DNA of 10,787 nt from the NCBI GenBank assembly GCA_050297535.1, contig JBNKSV010000059.1, forward strand, positions 1-10,787, in the 5' to 3' direction. This stretch comes from JAAGZL01 sp050297535 (GTDB lineage Bacteria; Pseudomonadota; Gammaproteobacteria; Chromatiales; Chromatiaceae). Below the pieces are notes generated by a model, which searched no databases, was not told the origin of the DNA, and saw only the letters and a program-made list of their open reading frames with translations. Below are positions 1 to 6,785 of the stretch, one piece after another. The position numbers were made by a program, and so were the translations under genes. Every line of letters begins with the position of its first letter. Position 1 is the stretch's first letter.

Positions 1-9
1 TTTCCCTTG

Positions 10-29
10 ATACCACGCCGCTGTGGTAT
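10..29. promoter_or_regulatory. Perfect 7-bp dyad, possible operator upstream of yhcC
   Basis: ATACCAC (10-16) and GTGGTAT (23-29) are perfect inverted repeats separated by 6 bases. The right arm overlaps a TATAAA hexamer (27-32) that resembles a -10 box; a TTGATA hexamer (7-12) lies only 14 bases upstream of it, which is short for a sigma-70 promoter. No run of T follows, so it is unlikely to be an intrinsic terminator. The placement suggests a repressor or activator site controlling the yhcC-ubiU-ubiV block, but I do not recognise the regulator. Confidence 0.4.
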
Positions 30-91
30 AAACTGGCCTTCCCTAGCTCAATATGTCCCGCAAGTCGGTTTGTGTGATTTGTCGCGGCATT

Positions 92-105
92 ATCAAAAAA
101 TTGAT
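92..105. repeat. A-tract inverted repeat ATCAA-N4-TTGAT just before yhcC
   Basis: ATCAA (92-96) and TTGAT (101-105) flank AAAA. The arms are those of an FNR site but in the inverted order (FNR sites read TTGAT-N4-ATCAA), so this is not a standard FNR box. It lies 20 bases before the yhcC start. The rest of 1-125 holds no convincing gene. Confidence 0.25.
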
Positions 106-125
106 TTTTGGCATAAAATTGCAAC

Positions 126-1097
126 ATGGCCCTATCAGACTACGTAAATACATTCGGTCAGGACCTGCTGCACCGTTACGGTGAACGGGTACATAAGCTT
201 GCGATCAACGCAGGCATGACCTGTCCTAACCGCGACGGTAGTAATGGGGTTGGGGGTTGTACCTTCTGTAACAACAGCTCATTCAGCCCCAATGCCAAAG
301 ACGAACCTTCGGTGGCGGATCAGATAGAGGCTGGCCGCAGGGTATTGGCCAAGCGTACCGGGGCCAGGCGCTTTATCGCCTATTTCCAGGCCTATACCAA
401 TACCTATGCGGATATTGAACAGCTCTCGTTGCTGTATAAACAGGCCCTGGCGGAACCGGATGTCATTGGCCTGTCCATCGGAACCAGGCCGGATTGTGTG
501 CCTGACCATGTGCTGGATCTGCTGGCTGGGATACAAGAGCAAGGCTATGAGGTCTGGTTGGAGCTGGGTCTGCAGAGTATATTTGACACGACCTTGAATC
601 GGGTCAACCGCGGACATGGGTTTGCCGAATACAAGGATGCCATAGAGCGTGCCAGAAGTCGGGATCTACCAGTTTGCACCCACCTGATCATCGGGATGCC
701 GGGCGAGGGCCGGGAAGAGGCCCTGGAGAGTCTGGGGCGGGTCGTGGACCTGGGGGTGGATGGCCTGAAGCTGCATCCATTGCATGTGGTCAAGGGTACG
801 GCCCTGGCCAACCAGTGGCGGCGTGGTGAGTACACCCCTATGGGTTTTTATGAATACCTCAGCATCGCAGCGGATATGATAGAGCGTACGCCGCCGGAGG
901 TGTTGTATCATCGGGTCACCGGGACCGCAGCGGACGATATTCTGCTGGCGCCGGAATGGTGCAGCAAGAAGTGGCTGGTGCTGAATGGCATAGAGCGCGA
1001 ATTGCAACAGCGCGGCACTAGTCAGGGTGCAGCCTTTGGTGCGTTTATGAATGGTGCTGCTGGTGAGGAATCCGGGGCAGTTAGGATTAAATTTTGA
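126..1097 (+). CDS. yhcC: YhcC-type radical SAM protein (TIGR01212 family)
   Basis: A 323-residue radical SAM protein of the YhcC/TIGR01212 family, probably cytosolic; its reaction is not established as far as I know. The cluster-binding cysteines are C33, C45 and C48, in a CPNRDG...GGCTFCN segment typical of this family, which spaces the first two cysteines widely instead of using CxxxCxxC. Family-like blocks follow at IGTRPDC (118-124) and LELGLQS (145-151). The ATG start agrees with the usual family N-terminus (VNTFGQDLLHRYGERVHKL, close to the E. coli protein as I remember it), although the Shine-Dalgarno sequence is weak. The length is normal. It lies 22 bases before ubiU in the same orientation, probably in one transcript, which would group it with oxygen-sensitive Fe-S enzymes. 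The family call is firm; a role in quinone synthesis is only inference. Confidence 0.93.
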   Translation: MALSDYVNTFGQDLLHRYGERVHKLAINAGMTCPNRDGSNGVGGCTFCNNSSFSPNAKDEPSVADQIEAGRRVLAKRTGARRFIAYFQAYTNTYADIEQLSLLYKQALAEPDVIGLSIGTRPDCVPDHVLDLLAGIQEQGYEVWLELGLQSIFDTTLNRVNRGHGFAEYKDAIERARSRDLPVCTHLIIGMPGEGREEALESLGRVVDLGVDGLKLHPLHVVKGTALANQWRRGEYTPMGFYEYLSIAADMIERTPPEVLYHRVTGTAADDILLAPEWCSKKWLVLNGIERELQQRGTSQGAAFGAFMNGAAGEESGAVRIKF

Positions 1098-1119
1098 GCG
1101 TGTGATCGGAAGTTGAAGT

Positions 1120-2115
1120 ATGGAATTAGTTTGTCCAGCAGGTAATCTGCCATCCCTCAAGGCAGCAATAGATAATGGCGCCGATGCGGTCTATCTCGGA
1201 TTTCGGGATGACACCAACGCCAGGCATTTCGCAGGTCTCAATTTTGGCCCGGCCAAGATCGCGGAGGGCATCAAGTATGCCCGTGACCGGGGCGCCAGGG
1301 TTTTCATCGCCCTGAATACCTATCCGCAACCCAAGGGTTGGGAACGTTGGCAGAACGCGGTGGATCAGGCCGCCGATCTGGGGGTGGATGCCCTGATCGC
1401 GGCGGACATCGGGGTGCTGGATTATGCATCCAGCAAGCATGATAAGCTGAACCTGCATCTCTCGGTGCAGGGCTCCGCCACCAACTACGAGGCATTAAAG
1501 TTTTATAAAGAGCACTTCAACGTGCGCCGGGCGGTGCTGCCGCGGGTGCTCTCCCTGAGTCAGGTAGAGCATGTGATAGGCAACAGCCCGGTCGAGATTG
1601 AGATCTTCGGTTTTGGCAGCCTCTGCGTGATGGTGGAGGGGCGCTGCATCCTATCTTCGTATGCCACCGGGCGTTCCCCCAACACCTACGGCGCCTGCTC
1701 CCCGGCCAGTCATGTAGAGTGGCGGGAGACCCCGATCGGTCTGGAGACCCGCCTGGGCGGTGTCCTGATCGAACGCTACGCCAAGGGTGAGAATGCCGGC
1801 TACCCGACCCTGTGCAAGGGCAGCTTCCGGGTAGGGGAGAATACCTATCACGCCATCGAAGAACCGACCAGCTTGAATACCCTGGAATTGCTGCCGCAGC
1901 TGATAAAGGCCGGGGTTAAGGCGGTGAAGATCGAAGGGCGTCAGCGCAGTCCGGTCTACGTGGAGCAGGTTACCAAGGTGTGGCGCGCCGCCATAGACGC
2001 CTGCGCCAAAGACTTGGATGGCTTCCAGGCCAAGGCCGAGTGGATGGCAGAATTGGGCAAGGTATCTGAAGGTACCCAGACCACCCTCGGCGCCTATCAT
2101 CGCCCTTGGCAATAA
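1120..2115 (+). CDS. ubiU: UbiU, O2-independent ubiquinone hydroxylation protein (U32 peptidase family)
   Basis: A 331-residue U32-family protein. UbiU forms a heterodimer with UbiV and is required for ring hydroxylation in ubiquinone synthesis without oxygen. The N-terminus (MELVCPAGNLPSLKAA, then GADAVYLG) is the classic U32/UbiU opening. Four cysteines, C169, C176, C193 and C232, fall at the positions I recall as the [4Fe-4S] ligands of E. coli UbiU, within FGFGSLCVMVEGRC, GACSPASH and LCKG. IEGRQRSPVYV (271-281) is the U32 signature region near the C-terminus. A GGAAG ribosome site lies 7 bases before the ATG. ubiV follows after 26 bases. Older annotations would call it a collagenase-like protease (YhbU), but the cysteine set argues for UbiU. 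Confidence 0.95.
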   Translation: MELVCPAGNLPSLKAAIDNGADAVYLGFRDDTNARHFAGLNFGPAKIAEGIKYARDRGARVFIALNTYPQPKGWERWQNAVDQAADLGVDALIAADIGVLDYASSKHDKLNLHLSVQGSATNYEALKFYKEHFNVRRAVLPRVLSLSQVEHVIGNSPVEIEIFGFGSLCVMVEGRCILSSYATGRSPNTYGACSPASHVEWRETPIGLETRLGGVLIERYAKGENAGYPTLCKGSFRVGENTYHAIEEPTSLNTLELLPQLIKAGVKAVKIEGRQRSPVYVEQVTKVWRAAIDACAKDLDGFQAKAEWMAELGKVSEGTQTTLGAYHRPWQ

Positions 2116-2141
2116 TTTGAAAGATTTGAAGGTTAGCAAGC

Positions 2142-3062
2142 ATGAGTAAACAGCCGAAACTCTCCCTCGGCCCCATCCTGTATTACTGGTCACGGGACCA
2201 AGTGCTGGAGTTCTACGACTGGGTGGAAACATCACCGGTCAATATCGTCTACCTGGGGGAGACTGTATGTTCCAAGCGTAATCTGATCACCATGGACGAC
2301 TGGTTTGCCATCGCCGAGCGTTTGCAGGCCGCAGGCAAGGAGGTGGTGCTATCCACTCTGGCCCTGTTGGAGGCGGAATCGGAACTGCTGCGCCTGCGCC
2401 GTATCTGCGATAACGACAAATACATGATCGAGGCCAACGACATGGGGGCGGTCCACCTGCGTGCGGGCAAGCCGTTTGTAACCGGGCATAGCGTGAACGT
2501 CTACAATGGTCGCACCGTAGAACTACTGGCACGGCAGGGATTAAAGCGCTGGGTCCTGCCGGTGGAGCTATCCTGGCAGACCATGGCCGATATCCGGGCC
2601 GAAAGCCCGGATGGCATTGAGGTGGAGGTTTTCGCCCTGGGTCGCCTGCCGCTGGCCTATTCCGCCCGCTGTTTCACAGCGCGTTCCTGCAATCTGCCGA
2701 AAGACGACTGTCAGTACCGCTGTCTGGATTATCCGGACGGCTTGATGCTCAAGGCCCAGGACGATAACAGCTTCCTGGCCCTGAACGGCATCCAGACTCA
2801 ATCCGCCCGTACCTTCAATCTGCTGCCGGAATTGGAGCGGATGCGGGAACTGAACGTGGATGTGGTACGTATCAGCCCCCAGTCCAGATTCACCGACAGG
2901 ATCGTGGACATCTTCCATAAATGCCTCATCGGAGAGCTTAGCCTGGAGGATGGTAACGCCAAATTGGAACCGCTACTACTGGTTGGCTCATGTGACGGTT
3001 ATTGGCATGGCGAGGCCGGGATGGAGGCGACCGCTCAGGCGCAGGCAAAAAAAATGGTGTAA
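2142..3062 (+). CDS. ubiV: UbiV, O2-independent ubiquinone hydroxylation protein (U32 peptidase family)
   Basis: A 306-residue U32-family protein, the partner of UbiU in anaerobic ubiquinone synthesis. Cysteines C43, C177, C190 and C194 keep the spacing (13 then 4 residues in the distal trio) of the [4Fe-4S] ligands I recall from E. coli UbiV (C39, C180, C193, C197); an extra C183 sits among them. The C-terminal SCDGYWHGEAGM stretch also fits UbiV. A GAAGG ribosome site lies 9 bases before the ATG. The last codons (AQAKKMV) include a run of eight A on the plus strand that doubles as the T-tract of a minus-strand terminator, and the stop codon lies inside that terminator's stem. UbiT, the SCP2-domain partner, is not encoded in the window. 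Confidence 0.94.
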   Translation: MSKQPKLSLGPILYYWSRDQVLEFYDWVETSPVNIVYLGETVCSKRNLITMDDWFAIAERLQAAGKEVVLSTLALLEAESELLRLRRICDNDKYMIEANDMGAVHLRAGKPFVTGHSVNVYNGRTVELLARQGLKRWVLPVELSWQTMADIRAESPDGIEVEVFALGRLPLAYSARCFTARSCNLPKDDCQYRCLDYPDGLMLKAQDDNSFLALNGIQTQSARTFNLLPELERMRELNVDVVRISPQSRFTDRIVDIFHKCLIGELSLEDGNAKLEPLLLVGSCDGYWHGEAGMEATAQAQAKKMV

Positions 3063-3096
3063 GCCCTTGCATCGGGGAGATGCAGAAACTTACACC
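3047..3096 (-). terminator. Intrinsic terminator of the DUF2147 gene, overlapping the 3' end of ubiV
   Basis: GGTGTAAG (3056-3063) and CTTACACC (3089-3096) form a perfect 8-bp stem. Inside it, past a 3x3 internal loop, TTGCATC (3067-3073) pairs with GATGCAG (3079-3085, one G-T pair) around a GGGGA loop. Read on the minus strand, the stem is followed after one base by eight T (3054 down to 3047), which is a textbook rho-independent terminator for the minus-strand gene ending at 3123. Read on the plus strand, the hairpin lacks a T-tract but could still protect or pause the ubiV transcript. Confidence 0.85.
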
Positions 3097-3122
3097 GAAT
3101 TACCGCTTTGAGGTAGGTGTTG

Positions 3123-3572
3123 CTATTTAACCCTGTGCCAGGTCTGGGTGCGGAAGAAGATGCCGACATAGCCGCGCACCTTTAGTTCGCCCTTCTCCAG
3201 CCAGAGTTTGCATTTGTAGACCTTGCCGTTCTTCGGGTCCAAGATACTTCCGCCACTGTACTCCTCGCCCTTCTTGGTCAGGTTCTGCATGATCACCATG
3301 CCCTTAACCGGCTTACCCTTGCGTGGATCGCCGTCTTTACATTTTTCGCAACGAGGGTTTGGATCTTCTCCCTTTTTTCTGAACAGCTTGGTGATTTTGC
3401 CGTAGTATTTGCCGCCCTTTTCATAAATCTTAACGATGGACTTTGGTTCGTTGGTCTGGTCGTCGATGGTCTTCCAAGTGCCGACAATAGAGCCTTGCCC
3501 GGCCAAAAGCGGACCAGCAAAGAACACACAAAACAGAAGCGGTAGCAAAGTAAATCTAGTTATATTTTTCAT
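3123..3572 (-). CDS. Secreted DUF2147 domain protein
   Basis: A 149-residue protein with a Sec signal peptide (MKNITRF, a hydrophobic core at about 8-22, and likely cleavage after LLA at 24). The mature part is a single DUF2147 domain, probably a small beta-barrel: GTWKTIDD (31-38), SIVKIYEKGGKYYGKI (45-60), C75-x2-C78, the GGSILDPKNGKVY core (107-119) and a closing VRGYVGIFFRTQTWHR. The reaction is unknown; the protein is predicted to be periplasmic. I chose the internal ATG at 3572 because GGTGA lies 4 bases upstream and the signal peptide then starts cleanly; an in-frame start at 3629 would add 19 residues in front of the signal. The gene lies 140 bases downstream of the sensor kinase in the same orientation, with a possible promoter of its own and a strong terminator behind it. 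Confidence 0.9.
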   Translation of the reverse strand: MKNITRFTLLPLLFCVFFAGPLLAGQGSIVGTWKTIDDQTNEPKSIVKIYEKGGKYYGKITKLFRKKGEDPNPRCEKCKDGDPRKGKPVKGMVIMQNLTKKGEEYSGGSILDPKNGKVYKCKLWLEKGELKVRGYVGIFFRTQTWHRVK

Positions 3573-3600
3573 AATTTCACCATGGGTGTTAATGCCGCTA

Positions 3601-3629
3601 AGTACAAAATATTGGCTATGTATGGTCAA
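3601..3629 (-). promoter_or_regulatory. Candidate sigma-70 promoter for the DUF2147 gene
   Basis: On the minus strand TTGACC (3629-3624) is followed 17 bases later by TGTACT (3606-3601), a 5/6 match to the -35 box and a 4/6 match to the -10 box. It lies about 30 bases upstream of the chosen start and downstream of the kinase stop codon, so the gene may be transcribed separately from the kinase. Promoter matching by eye is weak evidence. Confidence 0.35.
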
Positions 3630-3712
3630 TCACATAACTGTGCAAAATCGCTGTCATTTTCGTTCAGAGCGGGTGCGGTTTGCAGACCCAAGGATGGAGT
3701 CCAGGGAGAAAA

Positions 3713-5827
3713 CTACCTACCAAAGCTCAACACCATCTTCACCCCGCTACCACCCGCAAGGTTCTCCGCCACAGCTTCTCCACCATGAAATTCACAGATG
3801 AGTCGTACCAGATAGAGCCCCAATCCCAGGTGTGGATCTTCGCCTTTGCTGGCGCGGACCGATACCATGGATTGAAACAGTTCCTGTTGCATGCCGTCGG
3901 GCAGGGCAGGGCCTTGATTACTGACGCTTAGGTTGATTTGGTTTTTATCCGTTTTGGTCAGCTCAAACCTTATGGGTGTGTACGGGGTGTGAAAATCTAT
4001 GGCGTTGGTTACCAGTTTGTCCAGGGCCTGGCTGATCAGGTCCGGTGCGCCGTTGACGGTGATTGCCTCTTTGGGGATTGTTGCCTCGAACTGAATATGC
4101 GGGAAGGCGGAGCGGTAGCTTTCCAGGGTGATCTGTAACAGTCCCGTGATATCAAACTCCTCCAGTTCGGTTTGTTGCAGCATATGTTCCAGCCTGGTGG
4201 CCTCGCGCATGCGGTGCAGGATCTTGTTCAGGCGTTCGGCGCCGTCCTGGGCGCGTTGGATGTAGCGGTGATGTTCTTCCGGGGATGGGTCGGATTCCAG
4301 ATTTTCCAGGGATGATTTGACAACGGTGATCGGGGTTTGCATCTCGTGGGCCAGACGTGAGGCCATGGCCTCGAGATAGCGATTGTACTCGGTGAGACGG
4401 TTTAGTACCCCGGCGAAACTGCGATCCAGATCGCCGATCTCGTCTTTGGCTCGGGCCGGTTTCATTTGTCCGATGATGCGGCCATCATGGGTAACCGCCT
4501 GTTCCACGCGGTTGCGCAGGCGCGCAATGCGGCTGGTGAGCAGGGTGGCGAATCCGAGTAAGACCAATACGGTGACCGAAAGGAAGCTGATGGTTATACC
4601 GAACAGCCTTTCCATGGCCTGGTTCTGCAAAGACAGGATCTGGTTGGTGGTCTGTTCTACTACTACGGCACCGAGTATGCCGTGTGCGGATTTGATCGGC
4701 CAGGCCGCAGACAGGATCATGGCCTCACCGTCCGGGGTGTTGCGGCGTCTGGCCGCTGCCGTTCCTTTGAGGGCGGATTCTATCTCTTGGCTTTCGATCA
4801 TGGTTGCGTCCGCCAGATCGTCCTCGAATTCACCACTGGGTTGATCCAGCACCAGGCGGATCAGTAGATGCAGGATAGTCCTGGAGATGGAGAGTTCCGT
4901 ATCGGCGCTGTCTGATCCCGGCGGTTGCAACTGTCCGCGTTTTGCCAGTACCCGCTGGTTGCGGTCCAATACCCAGATGCGGGCGCTTTCGTGTTCCAGT
5001 CCGCCGATGATCTTTTCCAGTTCCGGATTGGGGGTGACCAGCCAGCCCAGGGTTTCGACCTGTCGGATGTCCGCGCTTGAGGCCCAGCCAGCTACTTCCC
5101 TAGTGTCCTTCTTATCCACGTCGGTCAGCAGGAAGCCGAGTCTTTCACTCACCATGTTTTTGGGAATGCGCAGCTCTATGGTGTAGCCATTTCCGTTCTC
5201 CTGCCATTCGCCCTGGATGCGTGTCTCTGTGCCTAGCGGTATGGGTTCCCTTTGAGCGTTGGACATGAGCATGGCATTTACCCAGCCTGGGGCGCTGGTG
5301 GCGATGCGGTACCTAGCCAGGGCGCCATCGGGTTTTTGTATGGCTATATCCAGGTGATCTGATTGTCCGGTGCTGTATACGCCCGGTTGGTAATAGACGA
5401 TCTCCTTGTCCTTGACCAGAAACAGCAGATAGAGGTAGTTGCCGCGCTCACCCACCAGATTGTCAAAGGCGGTTTCGTCGTTGCCGCGGTAGTGCCAGAG
5501 ATTGCGCAGGTACGGAGCCCAGTCCTCGCTATAGCCATCCAGTTGGATATTGTTGTGCAAGGGGTGGATATAGATGGCGGATGCGGGATCGGCACCGGCG
5601 TAGTCCGGCAGGCTGGAGCTAAACAACTCGTCCCGGTTATGCAGGATGGTGGCGACCGCCTGCGCGGTTCCAAGCAACATGGTCTCCTGGGCCTGACGCA
5701 GAAAGTTTTCTGTCTCCTGGATGAAGCGATAACCGGCCCATGGGATAACCATCAGGGTGAGCGCTACCAGCAGGAGTTTGAAGCGGATGCTGTGATAGAA
5801 ACGGCGTTTGCTTATGCTGCGTGACAT
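3713..5827 (-). CDS. pdsS: Membrane sensor histidine kinase, PdsS-like (proteobacterial dedicated sortase system)
   Basis: A 704-residue inner-membrane sensor kinase. TM1 is at about 15-34. A large periplasmic part follows, whose first section (about 85-235: IYIHPL, IQLDGYSEDW, YLYLLFLVKDKE, DHLDIAIQK, YTIELRIP) looks like a CBM9/DOMON-type beta-sandwich. A second sensory stretch ends in ILSAAWPI and GAVVVEQTT (about 371-394). TM2 is at about 409-431, a HAMP segment precedes the H box LAHEMQTPIT (phospho-acceptor H494), the N box holds N608, and GLGLYLVRL (668-676) is the G2 box. The 'DxGxG' position reads SNQGP. Overall architecture, the IPWAGYRFIQE opening and length match, from memory, the TIGR03785 'dedicated sortase' kinase family. 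I chose the ATG at 5827, 7 bases after the regulator stop; an upstream in-frame start would overlap the regulator by 143 bases and adds residues without family likeness. The kinase call is certain; the subfamily is likely. Confidence 0.9.
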   Translation of the reverse strand: MSRSISKRRFYHSIRFKLLLVALTLMVIPWAGYRFIQETENFLRQAQETMLLGTAQAVATILHNRDELFSSSLPDYAGADPASAIYIHPLHNNIQLDGYSEDWAPYLRNLWHYRGNDETAFDNLVGERGNYLYLLFLVKDKEIVYYQPGVYSTGQSDHLDIAIQKPDGALARYRIATSAPGWVNAMLMSNAQREPIPLGTETRIQGEWQENGNGYTIELRIPKNMVSERLGFLLTDVDKKDTREVAGWASSADIRQVETLGWLVTPNPELEKIIGGLEHESARIWVLDRNQRVLAKRGQLQPPGSDSADTELSISRTILHLLIRLVLDQPSGEFEDDLADATMIESQEIESALKGTAAARRRNTPDGEAMILSAAWPIKSAHGILGAVVVEQTTNQILSLQNQAMERLFGITISFLSVTVLVLLGFATLLTSRIARLRNRVEQAVTHDGRIIGQMKPARAKDEIGDLDRSFAGVLNRLTEYNRYLEAMASRLAHEMQTPITVVKSSLENLESDPSPEEHHRYIQRAQDGAERLNKILHRMREATRLEHMLQQTELEEFDITGLLQITLESYRSAFPHIQFEATIPKEAITVNGAPDLISQALDKLVTNAIDFHTPYTPIRFELTKTDKNQINLSVSNQGPALPDGMQQELFQSMVSVRASKGEDPHLGLGLYLVRLICEFHGGEAVAENLAGGSGVKMVLSFGR

Positions 5828-5834
5828 GAACTGT

Positions 5835-6530
5835 TCAGTTGGATGTGTTCCAGCGGTAGCCCATGCCATAGATGCTTTCGATGGCGTTGAACCCGGGGTC
5901 GATGTTGCAGAACTTGCGGCGTATGCGTTTGATATGGGTGCTGATGCTGGAAGCGTCCACCAGGATATTGGCCGCATCCATCAGCTGGTCTCTGGTGCGT
6001 ACATGGCCCGGATGATTGGCCAGGGCGTGTACGAACCAGATCTCGGTAATGGTCAGGTCTAGTGGTTGGCCCATCCAGGTGATTTCCAGGCGATGCATAT
6101 CCATGCGCAGCTTGCCGCGCTCCAGAATCTTATCCTGCTGGACCGGCTGCTGGATGGCCTCCATGCGGCGGAACAGGGCGGCGATGCGGGCGCTCAGGTG
6201 CGCCAGACTTATGTCCTTGGTCAGGTAGTCGTCCGCACCCAGGCGCAGTCCGGAGACCGTATCCAATTCACTATCGCGGGCGGTGAGGAAGATGATCGGT
6301 AGGGTGGGCGACAGGGCGCGTAGCTCCCGGCAGAGTTCGAAGCCGCCGTCAACGTCGTCCCCCAGACCTATGTCCAGGATGGCCAGATCCGGCAGTTTGT
6401 GTCGGAAGTCGTTCAGGGCCTGTCTTCTGTCACCATAGCCCCTTACCTGGTAACCCTGGCGCTGCAGGAGATCGGTGTAGTTGCCTAGGATGGCTGGCTC
6501 GTCTTCCACTATGGCGATCTGTTTGGTCAT
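5835..6530 (-). CDS. pdsR: OmpR/PhoB-type response regulator, PdsR-like
   Basis: A 231-residue cytosolic response regulator. The receiver domain (about 4-120) has the acidic pair E9/D10, phospho-acceptor D53 (LAILDIGLGDD), T83 (IIFLTARDS) and K105 (DYLTKDIS). The C-terminal winged-helix DNA-binding domain (about 137-228) has the recognition-helix region SSISTHIKRIRRKF and ends in IESIYGMGYRW. The run GGFELCRELRALSPTLPI and the GLRLGADDYLTKDIS block match, from memory, the TIGR03787 'dedicated sortase system' regulator. The start at 6530 gives the normal MTKQIAIVEDE opening with an AAGAG ribosome site; an in-frame start at 6599 would add 23 unrelated residues. It is the first gene of a two-gene operon with the kinase and likely regulates genes outside the window, perhaps including its own divergent promoter region. 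Confidence 0.92.
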   Translation of the reverse strand: MTKQIAIVEDEPAILGNYTDLLQRQGYQVRGYGDRRQALNDFRHKLPDLAILDIGLGDDVDGGFELCRELRALSPTLPIIFLTARDSELDTVSGLRLGADDYLTKDISLAHLSARIAALFRRMEAIQQPVQQDKILERGKLRMDMHRLEITWMGQPLDLTITEIWFVHALANHPGHVRTRDQLMDAANILVDASSISTHIKRIRRKFCNIDPGFNAIESIYGMGYRWNTSN

Positions 6531-6740
6531 TATTGCTCTTGTTTTCCGGCTATATTGTATTAGTGGATAGATTAGCACTATATTCGATCTGTTTGGCACT
6601 GCTTATTATTGTAGCCGCGATATAAGCATATTCTTGTGTTGATAAATAGGGATTATGGGTATAGTAATATAAGTGATTTCTAATAATGCCTATTTGCCTT
6701 AAACTCAATATTAAGAATTAAATAATAAAAAGGTTGCATA
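6531..6740. promoter_or_regulatory. AT-rich divergent intergenic region between pdsR and the CBS gene
   Basis: No gene is seen here. It must hold the promoters of the minus-strand regulator/kinase operon and the plus-strand CBS gene. Direct repeats are visible: CTATATT at 6550-6556 and 6578-6584, and ATTAG at 6559-6563 and 6571-6575, close to the regulator start and possibly a site for an OmpR-type protein. On the plus strand TTGATA (6639-6644) and TATAGT (6660-6665) resemble -35 and -10 boxes but are only 15 bases apart, so no promoter is assigned firmly. Confidence 0.35.
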
Positions 6741-6785
6741 ATGATAACCAAGTCAGATCACAACGACTACGAGGAGAAGCAATAG
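6741..6785 (+). CDS. Possible 14-codon leader peptide overlapping the CBS gene start
   Basis: ATG at 6741 opens a frame encoding MITKSDHNDYEEKQ and ends at TAG 6783-6785. The last G is also the first base of the GTG start of the CBS protein (TAGTG). An AAAAAGG stretch ends 7 bases before the ATG and could serve as a ribosome site. The peptide is very hydrophilic and has no run of one amino acid that would suggest classic attenuation. It may couple translation to the CBS gene, or be a chance frame; its tail carries the CBS ribosome site. Confidence 0.3.
   Translation: MITKSDHNDYEEKQ
6771..6776 (+). promoter_or_regulatory. Ribosome binding site that fixes the GTG start of the CBS protein
   Basis: GAGGAG lies 8 bases before GTG at 6785 and is the only strong Shine-Dalgarno sequence near this gene. 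It excludes the in-frame TTG at 6734 as the likely start. Confidence 0.7.

Noticed and set aside
108..124. Sigma-54-like TGGCA...TTGC just before yhcC
   Set aside because: The TTGC lies one base too close (GG-N9-GC), spacing in this class is strict, and the start of transcription would fall at or after the ATG.
3613..3640. CRP-like TGTGA motif upstream of the DUF2147 gene
   Set aside because: The second half-site does not match TCACA at the required spacing.
5828..5977. Longer N-terminus for the sensor kinase starting at 5977
   Set aside because: It overlaps the regulator by 143 bases and adds 50 residues with no likeness to the family; the ATG at 5827 gives the normal MSRS...FKLLL opening.
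6531..6599. Longer N-terminus for the response regulator starting at 6599
   Set aside because: It would place 23 unrelated residues before the receiver domain; the ATG at 6530 has a ribosome site and the usual receiver start.
6639..6652. FNR half-site (TTGAT) upstream of the CBS gene
   Set aside because: Only the left half matches; the right half (AGGGA) does not resemble ATCAA.
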